Assembly (NCBI GenBank): GCA_045546695.1
Contig: JAZQDE010000032.1
Span: forward strand, 1 to 26,063
DNA from: SIG424 sp045546695
Lineage (GTDB): Bacteria > Bacillota > Clostridia > UBA1212 > UBA1255
Reading direction: 5' to 3'
DNA: 26,063 bases
The notes under the pieces are model-generated. The model was not told the DNA's origin. It saw only the letters and a list, made by a program, of their open reading frames with translations, and ran no database searches. Positions 8,018 to 14,851 of the stretch are shown here, piece by piece (positions within the stretch are counted from its first letter, which is position 1; each line of letters begins with the position of its first letter). The position numbers and the translations under genes were made by a program.

Positions 8018-8049
8018 TAGTGAAAAGTGAAAAAAGTGAAAATTTTCAC
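8002..8049. promoter_or_regulatory. GTGAAAA operator cluster
   Basis: Five copies of one half-site occur in 48 bases: TTTTCAC (8002-8008), GTGAAAA (8020-8026), GTGAAAA (8027-8033) and the perfect 14-bp palindrome GTGAAAATTTTCAC (8036-8049). The first two form an inverted pair that flanks the -35 box of the regulator promoter. The spacing and overlap with the promoter suggest a repressor array. The binding protein is not proven; the adjacent AlbA_2 protein is the obvious candidate. Confidence 0.6.
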
Positions 8050-8111
8050 TGTGAGTGTCCGCGACTGAAAAACCTCCCGCCGCACCTGATAAAAAATTTT
8101 TCACAGGCCAC

Positions 8112-8140
8112 TTGACATTAGCGCTTTAAAGTGCTAAAGT
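8112..8140 (+). promoter_or_regulatory. Promoter of ABC importer operon with internal palindrome
   Basis: -35 TTGACA (8112-8117, perfect), 17-base spacer, -10 TAAAGT (8135-8140). The 20-base palindrome TTAGCGCTTTAAAGTGCTAA (8118-8137) fills the whole spacer and enters the -10; only one of its ten base pairs is mismatched. A protein bound here would block RNA polymerase, so it reads as a repressor operator. A TrpR/YerC-like repressor would fit an amino-acid importer, but no such gene is in the window. Confidence 0.72.
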
Positions 8141-8161
8141 AACACCAATCGGTTTTTAAGG

Positions 8162-8198
8162 CTGTACTGAATATTAAAAATCGGCCGATTCAGCACAG
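8162..8198 (+). promoter_or_regulatory. Leader hairpin before ABC importer
   Basis: CTGTACTGAAT (8162-8172) and ATTCAGCACAG (8188-8198) pair with a single mismatch around a 15-base loop. It lies about 20 bases after the predicted transcription start in a ~120-base 5' leader. No T-run follows, so it is not a terminator by itself. It may stabilise the mRNA or be part of a larger leader structure. No known riboswitch class was recognised. Confidence 0.4.
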
Positions 8199-8268
8199 GT
8201 TATTTCCGTCGCAGGCAAATAAAATATCGCTTGTTTACGAATTAATTTTAAATATCCGGGGGTTCAAA

Positions 8269-9255
8269 ATGAAAATCAAAAAGATTTTAACTATCTCATT
8301 AGCATTGGTGCTCGCATTGAGCACACTCTTACTTGGCACCGCATGTGGTGACTCAAATGATGGAAAATATACAATCGGTATTTCCCAGCTTATCGCACAC
8401 GACGCACTTGACGCAGCGACAAAAGGCTTCAAAGATGCTGTTATTGCAGGCCTCGGCGAAGAAAACGTTGAATTTATCGAGCAGAATGCAGACGGCTCTA
8501 CAGACGCATGCGCAACAATCGCAAACACTTTTGTTCAGAAAAAAGTTGACCTTATTATGGCAAATGCCACACCGGCATTACTTGCAGCATACAGCGCAAC
8601 AGAGACTATTCCGATTCTTGGAACATCTATTACAGAATATGGCGTTGCACTCGGACTCAAAGACTTTAACGGCACAGTAGGCAGCAACGTTTCAGGCACA
8701 TCAGACCTGGCTCCGCTCGACCAGCAGGCTCAGATGATTATAGATCTCGTGCCGGAAGCAAAAAAAGTCGGACTTCTTTACTGCTCAGGCGAAGCAAATT
8801 CCGTATACCAGGTTCAGGTTGTAGAAGCGGCCCTCAAGGCAAAAAATATTGAAGTAACAAGATATACATTTTCTGACAGCAATGACGTTGCTACAGTAGC
8901 CGCAAACGCAGCAAGCAACAGCGATGCGCTCTATATTCCTACAGACAACACTGCAGCTGCATGCGCAGAGACTATTTACGGAGCAATGACAGAGAAGAAG
9001 CCAATCATCGCAGGAGAAACCGGTATTTGTTCAGGCTGCGGTATCGCAACACTCAGTATTGACTACTATGACCTTGGCTATGCTACCGGTGAAATGGCTG
9101 TCAAAATCCTCAAAGACGGCGCTGATATCACAAAAATGGCAATCGAATACACACCAGAAGAAAAACTGGCAAAAAAATACAACAAAGCTATCTGCCAGGA
9201 ACTGGGAATCGATATCGCTACATTAGAAGCAGCAGGCTATACAGCAATCGACTGA
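8269..9255 (+). CDS. ABC transporter substrate-binding lipoprotein (PF04392 type)
   Basis: 328 residues. The N-terminal 26 residues are a lipoprotein signal ending LLGTAC, with C26 as the lipid-anchored cysteine. The mature part starts KYTIGISQLIAHDALDAA and shows the two-lobe periplasmic-binding fold of the ABC_sub_bind family (GLLYCSGEANS, YIPTDNTAAACAE, IDYYDLGYATGEMAVKIL). It should capture the ligand outside the membrane for the permease and ATPase encoded next. Members of this family paired with a BPD_transp_2 permease have been proposed as tryptophan/aromatic amino-acid importers (TrpX-like). That assignment is inference; the operator in the promoter would fit an amino-acid repressor. 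The weak GGGGG ribosome site is 7-8 bases before the ATG. Confidence 0.9.
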   Translation: MKIKKILTISLALVLALSTLLLGTACGDSNDGKYTIGISQLIAHDALDAATKGFKDAVIAGLGEENVEFIEQNADGSTDACATIANTFVQKKVDLIMANATPALLAAYSATETIPILGTSITEYGVALGLKDFNGTVGSNVSGTSDLAPLDQQAQMIIDLVPEAKKVGLLYCSGEANSVYQVQVVEAALKAKNIEVTRYTFSDSNDVATVAANAASNSDALYIPTDNTAAACAETIYGAMTEKKPIIAGETGICSGCGIATLSIDYYDLGYATGEMAVKILKDGADITKMAIEYTPEEKLAKKYNKAICQELGIDIATLEAAGYTAID

Positions 9256-9280
9256 TAATCACACACAATCAATAAAAGTA

Positions 9281-9310
9281 TAACCGTGCCGCCGACAAAC
9301 GGCACGGTTA
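9281..9310 (+). terminator. Intercistronic hairpin after binding-protein gene
   Basis: A perfect 11-bp stem, TAACCGTGCCG (9281-9291) with CGGCACGGTTA (9300-9310), encloses an 8-base loop and is followed by AAATTGTCTT. The U-run is poor, so it is more likely an mRNA 3'-end stabiliser or partial attenuator. Such an element would let the binding protein be made in excess of the permease and ATPase. Confidence 0.6.
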
Positions 9311-9335
9311 AAATTGTCTTATAAGGAGCAAAAAA

Positions 9336-10322
9336 ATGGAAGCTTTAATGAACTATTTCTCCTCACTTCCGGGCGCATGTGCGCAAGGTCTGATATGGGG
9401 AATAATGGCAATAGGTGTATACATAACGTACAAAATACTTGACATCGCAGACCTTACAGTAGATGGCAGTATCTGTACGGGCGCGGCTGTATGCGCGATG
9501 ATGATGTCTCTGGGAGCTCCACTTCCGCTTGCAATGCTCTGTGCTTTTATCGCAGGCATGTTAGCCGGTGCAGTGACAGGCTTTTTCCACACATTCATGG
9601 GCATACCGGCAATACTCTCAGGTATCCTCACGCAGCTTATATTGTGGTCGGTAAACCTGAAAATCATGGGAATTGCCAGAGATGCATCAAGTGCGGCAAA
9701 CATCGCATTGTCAGCAAGAAACTTCGATCTTTGCGTCAGCATGATGGAAATGCACAAGTCTCTTGTTGTTCTTGAAGTCTTTGCAGTAGTAATAATTGCT
9801 GCCTTATATTGGTTCTTCGGAACAGAATACGGTTCGACGCTCAGAGCTACCGGCGCAAATCCGGCAATGAGCCGCGCGCAGGGCATCAACACAAATAAAT
9901 CAAAAGTTGTCGGTCTCGTGATTTCAAATGGTATCGTAGCACTTGCGGGCGCACTTCTTGCGCAATATCAGGGAAACGCCGACATCAACATGGGTAAAGG
10001 TGCAATCGTTATCGGTCTTGCGGCAGTAATCATCGGCGAAGCATTATTTGGCTGGCTCTGTAAAAACAACTTCGCGCTCAAACTCATTGCGGTTACCTTG
10101 GGCGGAATCGTTTACTTTATCGTATACTCAACAGTTATTTTCATCGGTCTCGACACGAACTACCTGAAAATGCTCTCGGCTATAGTCGTAGCCCTCTTCC
10201 TGGCAGTTCCGTACTGGAAGAAAAAGTATTTTTCTAATGCTGAAAATATTGAAAAGAAGCAGGAAAAAGAACTTCGTAAAGCACAGAAAAAGGAAGACCG
10301 GAAGAGAGGAGGAGAGCAATAA
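9336..10322 (+). CDS. ABC transporter permease (BPD_transp_2 family)
   Basis: 328 residues with about eight hydrophobic segments, for example GLIWGIMAIGVYITYKIL, LAMLCAFIAGMLAGAVTG and a C-terminal LSAIVVALFLAVPYW. The conserved block LRATGANPAMSRAQGINT, typical of the branched-chain/simple-sugar type permease family, is at about 167-184. The last ~35 residues are a lysine-rich cytoplasmic tail. It forms the membrane channel for the importer. AAGGAG lies 7-8 bases before the ATG. The stop TAA overlaps the next ATG by one base (TAATG), so the ATPase is translationally coupled. Confidence 0.92.
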   Translation: MEALMNYFSSLPGACAQGLIWGIMAIGVYITYKILDIADLTVDGSICTGAAVCAMMMSLGAPLPLAMLCAFIAGMLAGAVTGFFHTFMGIPAILSGILTQLILWSVNLKIMGIARDASSAANIALSARNFDLCVSMMEMHKSLVVLEVFAVVIIAALYWFFGTEYGSTLRATGANPAMSRAQGINTNKSKVVGLVISNGIVALAGALLAQYQGNADINMGKGAIVIGLAAVIIGEALFGWLCKNNFALKLIAVTLGGIVYFIVYSTVIFIGLDTNYLKMLSAIVVALFLAVPYWKKKYFSNAENIEKKQEKELRKAQKKEDRKRGGEQ

Positions 10323-11116
10323 TGTTAGAACTCAGAAACATATATAAAACGTTTAATCCCGGAACGATAAACGCAAAAAGAGCACTCAAAGGAATAAATT
10401 TACACCTGAATGCCGGTGATTTCGTAACAATTATCGGCGGAAACGGCGCCGGAAAATCCACAATGCTCAACGCAGTAGCGGGCGTTTTCCCGATTGACAG
10501 TGGTGAAATAATCATCGATGGTGAAAACGTAGAGCATCTTTCTGAACACAAGCACGCAAAATTTATCGGACGCGTTTTCCAGGATCCGATGACAGGCACC
10601 GCTGCCACAATGGAAATTCAGGAAAATCTTGCTATCGCAGCACGTCGCGGTGAAAAACGCACCTTCAGATGGGGCATAACAGCTAAAGAAAAGAAATATT
10701 ACAAAGAACTTCTGGCAACGCTGGAGCTCGGCCTTGAAGACAGAATGACAGTAAAAGTCGGACTTCTGTCAGGAGGACAAAGACAGGCACTAACTCTCCT
10801 TATGGCGACACTCAAACAGCCCAAACTGCTTCTTTTAGACGAGCATACGGCGGCACTTGACCCAAAGACAGCTGCCAAGGTACTGGAATTATCTGATAAA
10901 TTAATTGCCGAAAATAACCTGACAGCCATGATGGTTACACATAACATGAAAGATGCAATCGAACACGGCAACCGCCTTATTATGATGAATAATGGCAATA
11001 TTATTTATGACGTAAGCGGAGAAGAAAAGAAAAACCTGACCGTTGAAGCTTTAATCGCGAAATTCTCGGAAAACAGCGGTCAGGAGTTTGCAAACGACAG
11101 AGCTTTGCTGACTTAA
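10322..11116 (+). CDS. ABC transporter ATP-binding protein
   Basis: 264 residues. It contains Walker A GGNGAGKST (39-47), a Q-loop in VFQDPMTG (~85-92), signature LSGGQ (149-153), Walker B LLLLDE (169-174) and the switch histidine H207 in MVTHN. It powers uptake by the preceding permease and binding protein. The gene starts inside the permease stop codon and ends by sharing bases 11113-11116 with the stop of the converging antiporter gene. Confidence 0.94.
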   Translation: MLELRNIYKTFNPGTINAKRALKGINLHLNAGDFVTIIGGNGAGKSTMLNAVAGVFPIDSGEIIIDGENVEHLSEHKHAKFIGRVFQDPMTGTAATMEIQENLAIAARRGEKRTFRWGITAKEKKYYKELLATLELGLEDRMTVKVGLLSGGQRQALTLLMATLKQPKLLLLDEHTAALDPKTAAKVLELSDKLIAENNLTAMMVTHNMKDAIEHGNRLIMMNNGNIIYDVSGEEKKNLTVEALIAKFSENSGQEFANDRALLT

Positions 11117-12297
11117 GTTTTTTTGATCTCTCCGGCTTTCTGAAGCGTGATTTTTGCAATAATCGGTCCGGTCATTTCATAAATAAACGTCGCGCAGAGG
11201 ATAATCGCGCGGATCTGCGAAGCGTATTCAGGCACGTAAGTCTGCGCGGCAAGGCTGAGACCGATGGCAACGCCGGCCTGGGGCAGCAAAGTAAAGCCTA
11301 TGTATTTTTTCACCACAGGAGGCTCTTTTGCAATCGTTGAACCGAGCCATGCACCGAAAATTTTACCGGCAACACGGGCAAGAACGTAAATAATACCGAC
11401 AACGCCAATCGTAGGTATGACTGACAATTTGAGGTCGGCACCCGAGGCTACGAAGAAGAGCATAAGAATAGGCGGCGTTACAGTATCGCAAAGACGCATA
11501 ATGACGTTACTTTCACGCGTAAGATTTGTAAGAATCGCACCCATAGCCATACAAGTAAGCAGGTCGGATACGCCAAGCAGCTTGGCTAAAGCAACAGACA
11601 TAAACACAAAGGCAACCGTTATACAAAGACGGTTGCCTTCTTTTTTGAACCATCTGAGCGGAATTGCAAACAAACCGCCAAGTACAGCGCCAAGGCCAAG
11701 CGCTACAAGCACCTCCAGGAAGGGACGAGCTATTGCAAACGAAATGTCCAGTACTGAAGTAAGGTTTGCGCTGTTTATAATATTGGCAATGGTTGAGGCA
11801 AAGCCGAAGGCAATAAGCGCAACGGCGTCGTCAATCGCAACAACGCACAAGAGCGTCTCTGTCAATGGACCTTTTGCGCCGTATTGCTTTATAACCATTA
11901 TCGTTGCCGCCGGCGCTGTCGCTGCGGCAATTGCGCCGAGTACGATAGAAAAAGCAGGATCAAAGCCCAGAATAATCAGAAGGCCGGCAACAAAAATGAC
12001 AGCGCAGAGTGCCTCGAAAATCGCAATGATAACAGGCTTTACACCGACTTTTTTGAAATAGCTTGCTTTGAATTCACTACCTATAGAAAAGGCGATGAAA
12101 CCAAGTGCGATATCTGAAATAATCGTAAATTCCATTACGATATCTTCCGGAATGATGCCGAGAACAGATGGGCCGAGAATCAGGCCGGCTACGAGATAAC
12201 CCGTAACGTTCGGCATTTTCACCTGCTTAAGAAGGCGGGCTACCGCAAGACCGCAGATTAACATGATCGATAAGTAAAAAAGTATATTAAACTCCAT
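11113..12297 (-). CDS. CPA2-family cation/proton antiporter
   Basis: 394 residues from the ATG at 12297. A longer frame begins at 12387, but GGAG (minus strand, 9 bases before 12297) and the hydrophobic start MEFNILFYLSIMLICGLAV make 12297 the likely start; the extra 30 codons would overlap the P-II-like gene. Around 11-12 membrane spans are visible. The ion-binding pair is AIDDAV, the two-aspartate form typical of electrogenic Na+/H+ exchangers, and MPNVTGYLVAGLILGPSVLG is the family N-terminal signature. No cytoplasmic TrkA-N/KTN domain is fused. Regulation may instead come from the P-II-like protein encoded 22 bases upstream (inference). Exchange of Na+ or K+ for H+ is expected. Confidence 0.9.
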   Translation of the reverse strand: MEFNILFYLSIMLICGLAVARLLKQVKMPNVTGYLVAGLILGPSVLGIIPEDIVMEFTIISDIALGFIAFSIGSEFKASYFKKVGVKPVIIAIFEALCAVIFVAGLLIILGFDPAFSIVLGAIAAATAPAATIMVIKQYGAKGPLTETLLCVVAIDDAVALIAFGFASTIANIINSANLTSVLDISFAIARPFLEVLVALGLGAVLGGLFAIPLRWFKKEGNRLCITVAFVFMSVALAKLLGVSDLLTCMAMGAILTNLTRESNVIMRLCDTVTPPILMLFFVASGADLKLSVIPTIGVVGIIYVLARVAGKIFGAWLGSTIAKEPPVVKKYIGFTLLPQAGVAIGLSLAAQTYVPEYASQIRAIILCATFIYEMTGPIIAKITLQKAGEIKKT

Positions 12298-12319
12298 TTT
12301 GATAACTCCGGTAAAAAAA

Positions 12320-12655
12320 TTACAGCAACATGCCTTCTTCAAAATCAATGGGCATAGTAAATACAACACCTGTATCAGGACGCGCAAGGTCGCCGATGAC
12401 GTCCTTGATAACAGTCAGAACAGTCTGCACCTGCTCATCTTTAAGAGCAATAAGAATTGTCTTGTTTTCCTGTCTTTCCGGGTGAAAATATTTGCGGAGT
12501 GAGCCTAAAAACGCACCGTCATGATAATCGCCGATAGCGTGAGCCATACCGGTAGAACTGATAATCGTAGCACCCTTGATGCCGTTATCAACGAAAGCCT
12601 CTAAAAGTTCTTCAAGAGCTTCCGTCTTGTTAAGAATTAAAACTAATAACTTCAT
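12320..12655 (-). CDS. P-II-like signalling protein paired with antiporter
   Basis: 111 residues with the ferredoxin-like P-II fold pattern: MKLLVLILNKTEALEELLEAFVDNGIKGATIISSTGMA at the start, a loop region (~40-65: HAIGDYHDGAFLGSLRKYF), then KTILIALKDEQVQTVLTVIKDVIG. It lacks the classical GlnB uridylylation tyrosine motif and belongs to the diverged P-II-like group found next to membrane transporters. GGAGG lies 7 bases before the ATG. Its job is probably to sense a nucleotide or ion and adjust the CPA2 antiporter made from the same transcript. The ligand is not known from sequence. Confidence 0.78.
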   Translation of the reverse strand: MKLLVLILNKTEALEELLEAFVDNGIKGATIISSTGMAHAIGDYHDGAFLGSLRKYFHPERQENKTILIALKDEQVQTVLTVIKDVIGDLARPDTGVVFTMPIDFEEGMLL

Positions 12656-12697
12656 TTTATCGCCTCCATAATGCTGCGCTTTTCACGCGGCAACTAA

Positions 12698-12726
12698 GTA
12701 TAATACTATCTTCTTTTTTTGTCTAA
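12698..12726 (-). promoter_or_regulatory. Probable promoter of P-II-like/antiporter operon
   Basis: Minus strand: -35 TTAGAC (12721-12726), 17-base spacer, -10 TTATAC (12698-12703). It overlaps the last codons of the upstream ECF gene, so the antiporter pair could be expressed without the B12 riboswitch. Read-through from the riboswitch-controlled genes is still possible, as no terminator is seen between them. Confidence 0.45.
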
Positions 12727-13263
12727 CAACTTTAATAATTTTACGAGCGGAATTATAAGCGTGCCTGCAAAAAAATTGCCGACCCCATGTATGACGTCAA
12801 AAGGAAAGCCCGCGATTATCCAGCCGACTGTTGTTTCAAACGATAAACCGTACATCAATGCCTGTGCAGGGGCATACAGAATGCCGAAACATATGCCGTG
12901 AAGGCCACAAAGGGTCATCAGCACAGCCGTCGACAGCACGTATTGCCATTTTTTTACAGGATTTGATATTACTCCGGGCAGTAGCATAGCTATCGCCCAG
13001 AGAATTGTCCAGATGTAAAGATATGGAATCCACCACGTCGCAAAGCCTGCATATACGCCGTTGAGCAGAACGTACAGATATATCGGAAACAGCGCTTTTT
13101 TGCGGTATACCAATGTAAATGTAATCGTAAACATGCCTAGCAAATGCACGTTGGGTATCAGCTCCATAAGAAGTTTTGAGCAGAACATTATAGCGCCGAG
13201 CATGGCAAATAATGCCAGCTCGAAAACTGTAAGACCTTGTGATTTTTTCTCTTTTTTTACCAT
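12706..13263 (-). CDS. ECF transporter S component, probably cobalamin (CbrT-like)
   Basis: 185 residues, six predicted membrane segments and a basic ...KLLDKKRR tail, the usual size of an energy-coupling-factor substrate-capture subunit. Segments include LTVFELALFAMLGAIMFCSK and the GFPFDVIHGVGNFFAGTLIIP block common to S components near the end. The substrate is inferred from context: it is the second gene behind a cobalamin riboswitch, 5 bases after a transcobalamin-like lipoprotein gene. The ECF ATPases and T subunit are not here and would be shared from another locus. A typical CbrT-like B12 importer fits best; another corrinoid or precursor is possible. Confidence 0.78.
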   Translation of the reverse strand: MVKKEKKSQGLTVFELALFAMLGAIMFCSKLLMELIPNVHLLGMFTITFTLVYRKKALFPIYLYVLLNGVYAGFATWWIPYLYIWTILWAIAMLLPGVISNPVKKWQYVLSTAVLMTLCGLHGICFGILYAPAQALMYGLSFETTVGWIIAGFPFDVIHGVGNFFAGTLIIPLVKLLKLLDKKRR

Positions 13264-13268
13264 GAAAA

Positions 13269-13718
13269 TCAGCTCTCTACTGCAAACATATACGTTGCGC
13301 CGTCTTTGATCTTTGTCTTATCCACACCCGTTGCAGCATACTCGCCGTTGATGTAAAAAGCCCAGTACGTTTTATTTTTGTCATAATCGGCTTCGACACC
13401 GTTGACTTTTTTTACGTACAGACCATACGGACCTTCTTCTCCTTCAAGAAGACCTGCATCGAAAAGTGCTTCGCCGACAGTCGTTTTTGTTGTTTTGATA
13501 TCAAAAGAAGTTTCAGAGCCGTCCTGCAAACGGACAATGAACGTAAATGAAAGCTCTTTCGGAGCCTCCTGATCGCCTGAAGCAGAACTTCCGGGGCTGT
13601 TTTCACCGGAATCAGTGCAGGCAGAAAATGTCAATACTGACGTAAGTACCATAGCCGCAATCAGTACAAGACAGGAAATTGACAAGATTTTTCGTGAAAA
13701 TAAACGTAGTTTTTTCAT
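13269..13718 (-). CDS. DUF4430 (transcobalamin-like C-terminal) lipoprotein
   Basis: 149 residues from the ATG at 13718. An ATG four codons upstream (13730) overlaps the AAAGG ribosome site, so 13718 is preferred. The signal peptide ends TFSAC with C34 as lipidation site, then comes a Ser/Gly-rich linker. The rest (ELSFTFIVRLQDGS, TVGEALFDAGLLEGEEGPYG, VNGVEADYDKNKTYWAFYIN) is a DUF4430 domain, the fold of the C-terminal cobalamin-binding lobe of transcobalamin. It most likely sits on the outer membrane face and hands B12 to the S component encoded 5 bases downstream. The riboswitch directly upstream strongly supports a B12 role. Confidence 0.88.
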   Translation of the reverse strand: MKKLRLFSRKILSISCLVLIAAMVLTSVLTFSACTDSGENSPGSSASGDQEAPKELSFTFIVRLQDGSETSFDIKTTKTTVGEALFDAGLLEGEEGPYGLYVKKVNGVEADYDKNKTYWAFYINGEYAATGVDKTKIKDGATYMFAVES

Positions 13719-13762
13719 GTTTCTTACCATCCTTTATTATATTTTTACTTTGTCCGGAGAAA

Positions 13763-13788
13763 AACCAATGTTGGGCATCGCAACGGTT
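13763..13788 (-). terminator. Candidate expression-platform hairpin of the B12 riboswitch
   Basis: On the minus strand AACCGTTG (13788-13781) can pair with CAAC (13773-13770) and GGTT (13766-13763), with a 3-base bulge, followed by a short T-run. It lies between the riboswitch B12 box and the DUF4430 start, where a transcription terminator would act. The stem is modest, so control at translation is equally possible. Confidence 0.35.
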
Positions 13789-13789
13789 C

Positions 13790-13985
13790 TTCTGCGTAAG
13801 GCAAGTCTTCCGGCTTGCAGCTATACACATAGCAGACCTTCTCAGTTTGAAACAAACCAATGGATAAAGTATTTTGCGGCAAATACCCCTGCTATATAAA
13901 CTGCTCACGGCGACGGGCTCGCCGGGGAATCACACCCCGTTCCTTATTAAACAGCAACACGGAAAAATCCGGCTGTACCTTGCTG
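13790..13985 (-). ncRNA. Cobalamin riboswitch
   Basis: Read on the minus strand, the leader contains the core AATAAGGAACGGGGTGTGA with its hairpin GGGGTGTGATTCCCC and the adjoining GGCGAGCCCGTCGCC. After a variable stretch comes AAGCCGGAAGACTTGCC (B12 box, consensus AAGCCMGAAGACCTGCC; 13818-13801). Order, spacing and box sequence are those of a class-I-like cobalamin aptamer. It should shut off the downstream DUF4430 and ECF S genes when B12 is plentiful. Its promoter lies at 13999-14027. Ends are approximate. Confidence 0.92.
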
Positions 13986-13998
13986 CCGGGACATGAAT

Positions 13999-14027
13999 AT
14001 TATATTCGCTGAAAAGTATTTTGTACA
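13999..14027 (-). promoter_or_regulatory. Promoter of B12 uptake operon
   Basis: Minus strand: -35 TGTACA (14022-14027), 17-base spacer, -10 TATAAT (13999-14004). Transcription would begin about 13992, directly ahead of the riboswitch aptamer. Confidence 0.6.
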
Positions 14028-14038
14028 GAGTTTTGGTC

Positions 14039-14067
14039 TTGTATTTTTCACCGAAAATAGGTATACT
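14039..14067 (+). promoter_or_regulatory. Promoter of radC-mre operon
   Basis: -35 TTGTAT (14039-14044), 17-base spacer, -10 TATACT (14062-14067). It is back to back with the B12-operon promoter, only 11 bases between the two -35 boxes. The leader to the radC start is ~55 bases. Confidence 0.6.
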
Positions 14068-14128
14068 AAAATGAGGTGGCGGATAAGATTCATTCTTGTA
14101 TAAATAAAGCATTTACAGCATTATATTT

Positions 14129-14827
14129 ATGAATGATGAGCACAGAACGATGAAGACCATGCCCGAAGAATTAAGACCCTATGAGAGACTTGATTCGTGT
14201 GGGGCGGGGAGTTTATCAGACAGCGAACTGGTTGCCATATTGCTGCGAAGCGGCACTAAGGGCATAACAGCTTTGGAACTTGGTTACCGTATTATGGAAA
14301 AGTATGGAAGCCTCCGGGAGCTTTGTGATGCATCCGTTGAGGAGCTGACGGCTATAGAGGGCGTCGGAAGGACCAAGGCGATTATTTTGTTGGCGGCACT
14401 TGAACTCGGTAGCAGGATTACAAAATCTGCCGGCCGTGAAAAGATTCATGTGAGCAATTATGAACAGATAAAGGACATGTTGCTCAGCGGCATGATTTCT
14501 TTGAAAAAAGAAGAATTTGCAGCACTTTTGTTTGATAAAAAATGGAATTTTTTACGGAAATGTACAATAGCGGTCGGCACGGTTGACAGTTGCCCCGTAC
14601 ATCCGAGAGAAGTTTTCGCAGCTGCAATAAAGTACACTGCTTCAGCAATAATTATAGTGCATAATCACCCAAGCGGTGACGTCACTCCGAGCCGCAGGGA
14701 CGTTGAGACAACGAGACGGCTTTTAGAAGCGGCGGAGGTAGTAGGGATTGATATTGTAGACCACATGATTGTGGGTGACTCAGAGGTTCTGAGTATGTAC
14801 ACAGAAGGCTTGATGCCTTGCGTATAG
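14129..14827 (+). CDS. radC: RadC family JAB-domain protein
   Basis: 232 residues. The N-terminal helix-hairpin-helix region contains LTAIEGVGRTKAIILLAALELG (~73-94). The JAMM metal site is complete: H178-x-H180-x7-S188-x2-D191 in VHNHPSGDVTPSRRD. RadC proteins are conserved next to the mre cell-shape genes; despite the name, a role in DNA repair is doubtful and the JAB fold suggests a metallo-hydrolase. No clear Shine-Dalgarno precedes ATG 14129, and in-frame ATGs at 14150 and 14159 are alternative starts (family proteins often begin near MPEELRPYERL). It is the first gene of the mreBCD-PBP2 operon. Confidence 0.93.
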   Translation: MNDEHRTMKTMPEELRPYERLDSCGAGSLSDSELVAILLRSGTKGITALELGYRIMEKYGSLRELCDASVEELTAIEGVGRTKAIILLAALELGSRITKSAGREKIHVSNYEQIKDMLLSGMISLKKEEFAALLFDKKWNFLRKCTIAVGTVDSCPVHPREVFAAAIKYTASAIIIVHNHPSGDVTPSRRDVETTRRLLEAAEVVGIDIVDHMIVGDSEVLSMYTEGLMPCV

Positions 14828-14851
14828 CGGAGAAAAGATAAGAGGTTTTTT

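Noticed and set aside
8020..8049. CRISPR-like or tandem-repeat array
   Set aside because: The repeat unit is only 7 bases with no spacers of regular length; an operator cluster explains it better.
12298..12387. 30-codon N-terminal extension of the antiporter
   Set aside because: It overlaps the P-II-like gene, has no ribosome site, and the ATG at 12297 has GGAG and begins at the family's normal start.
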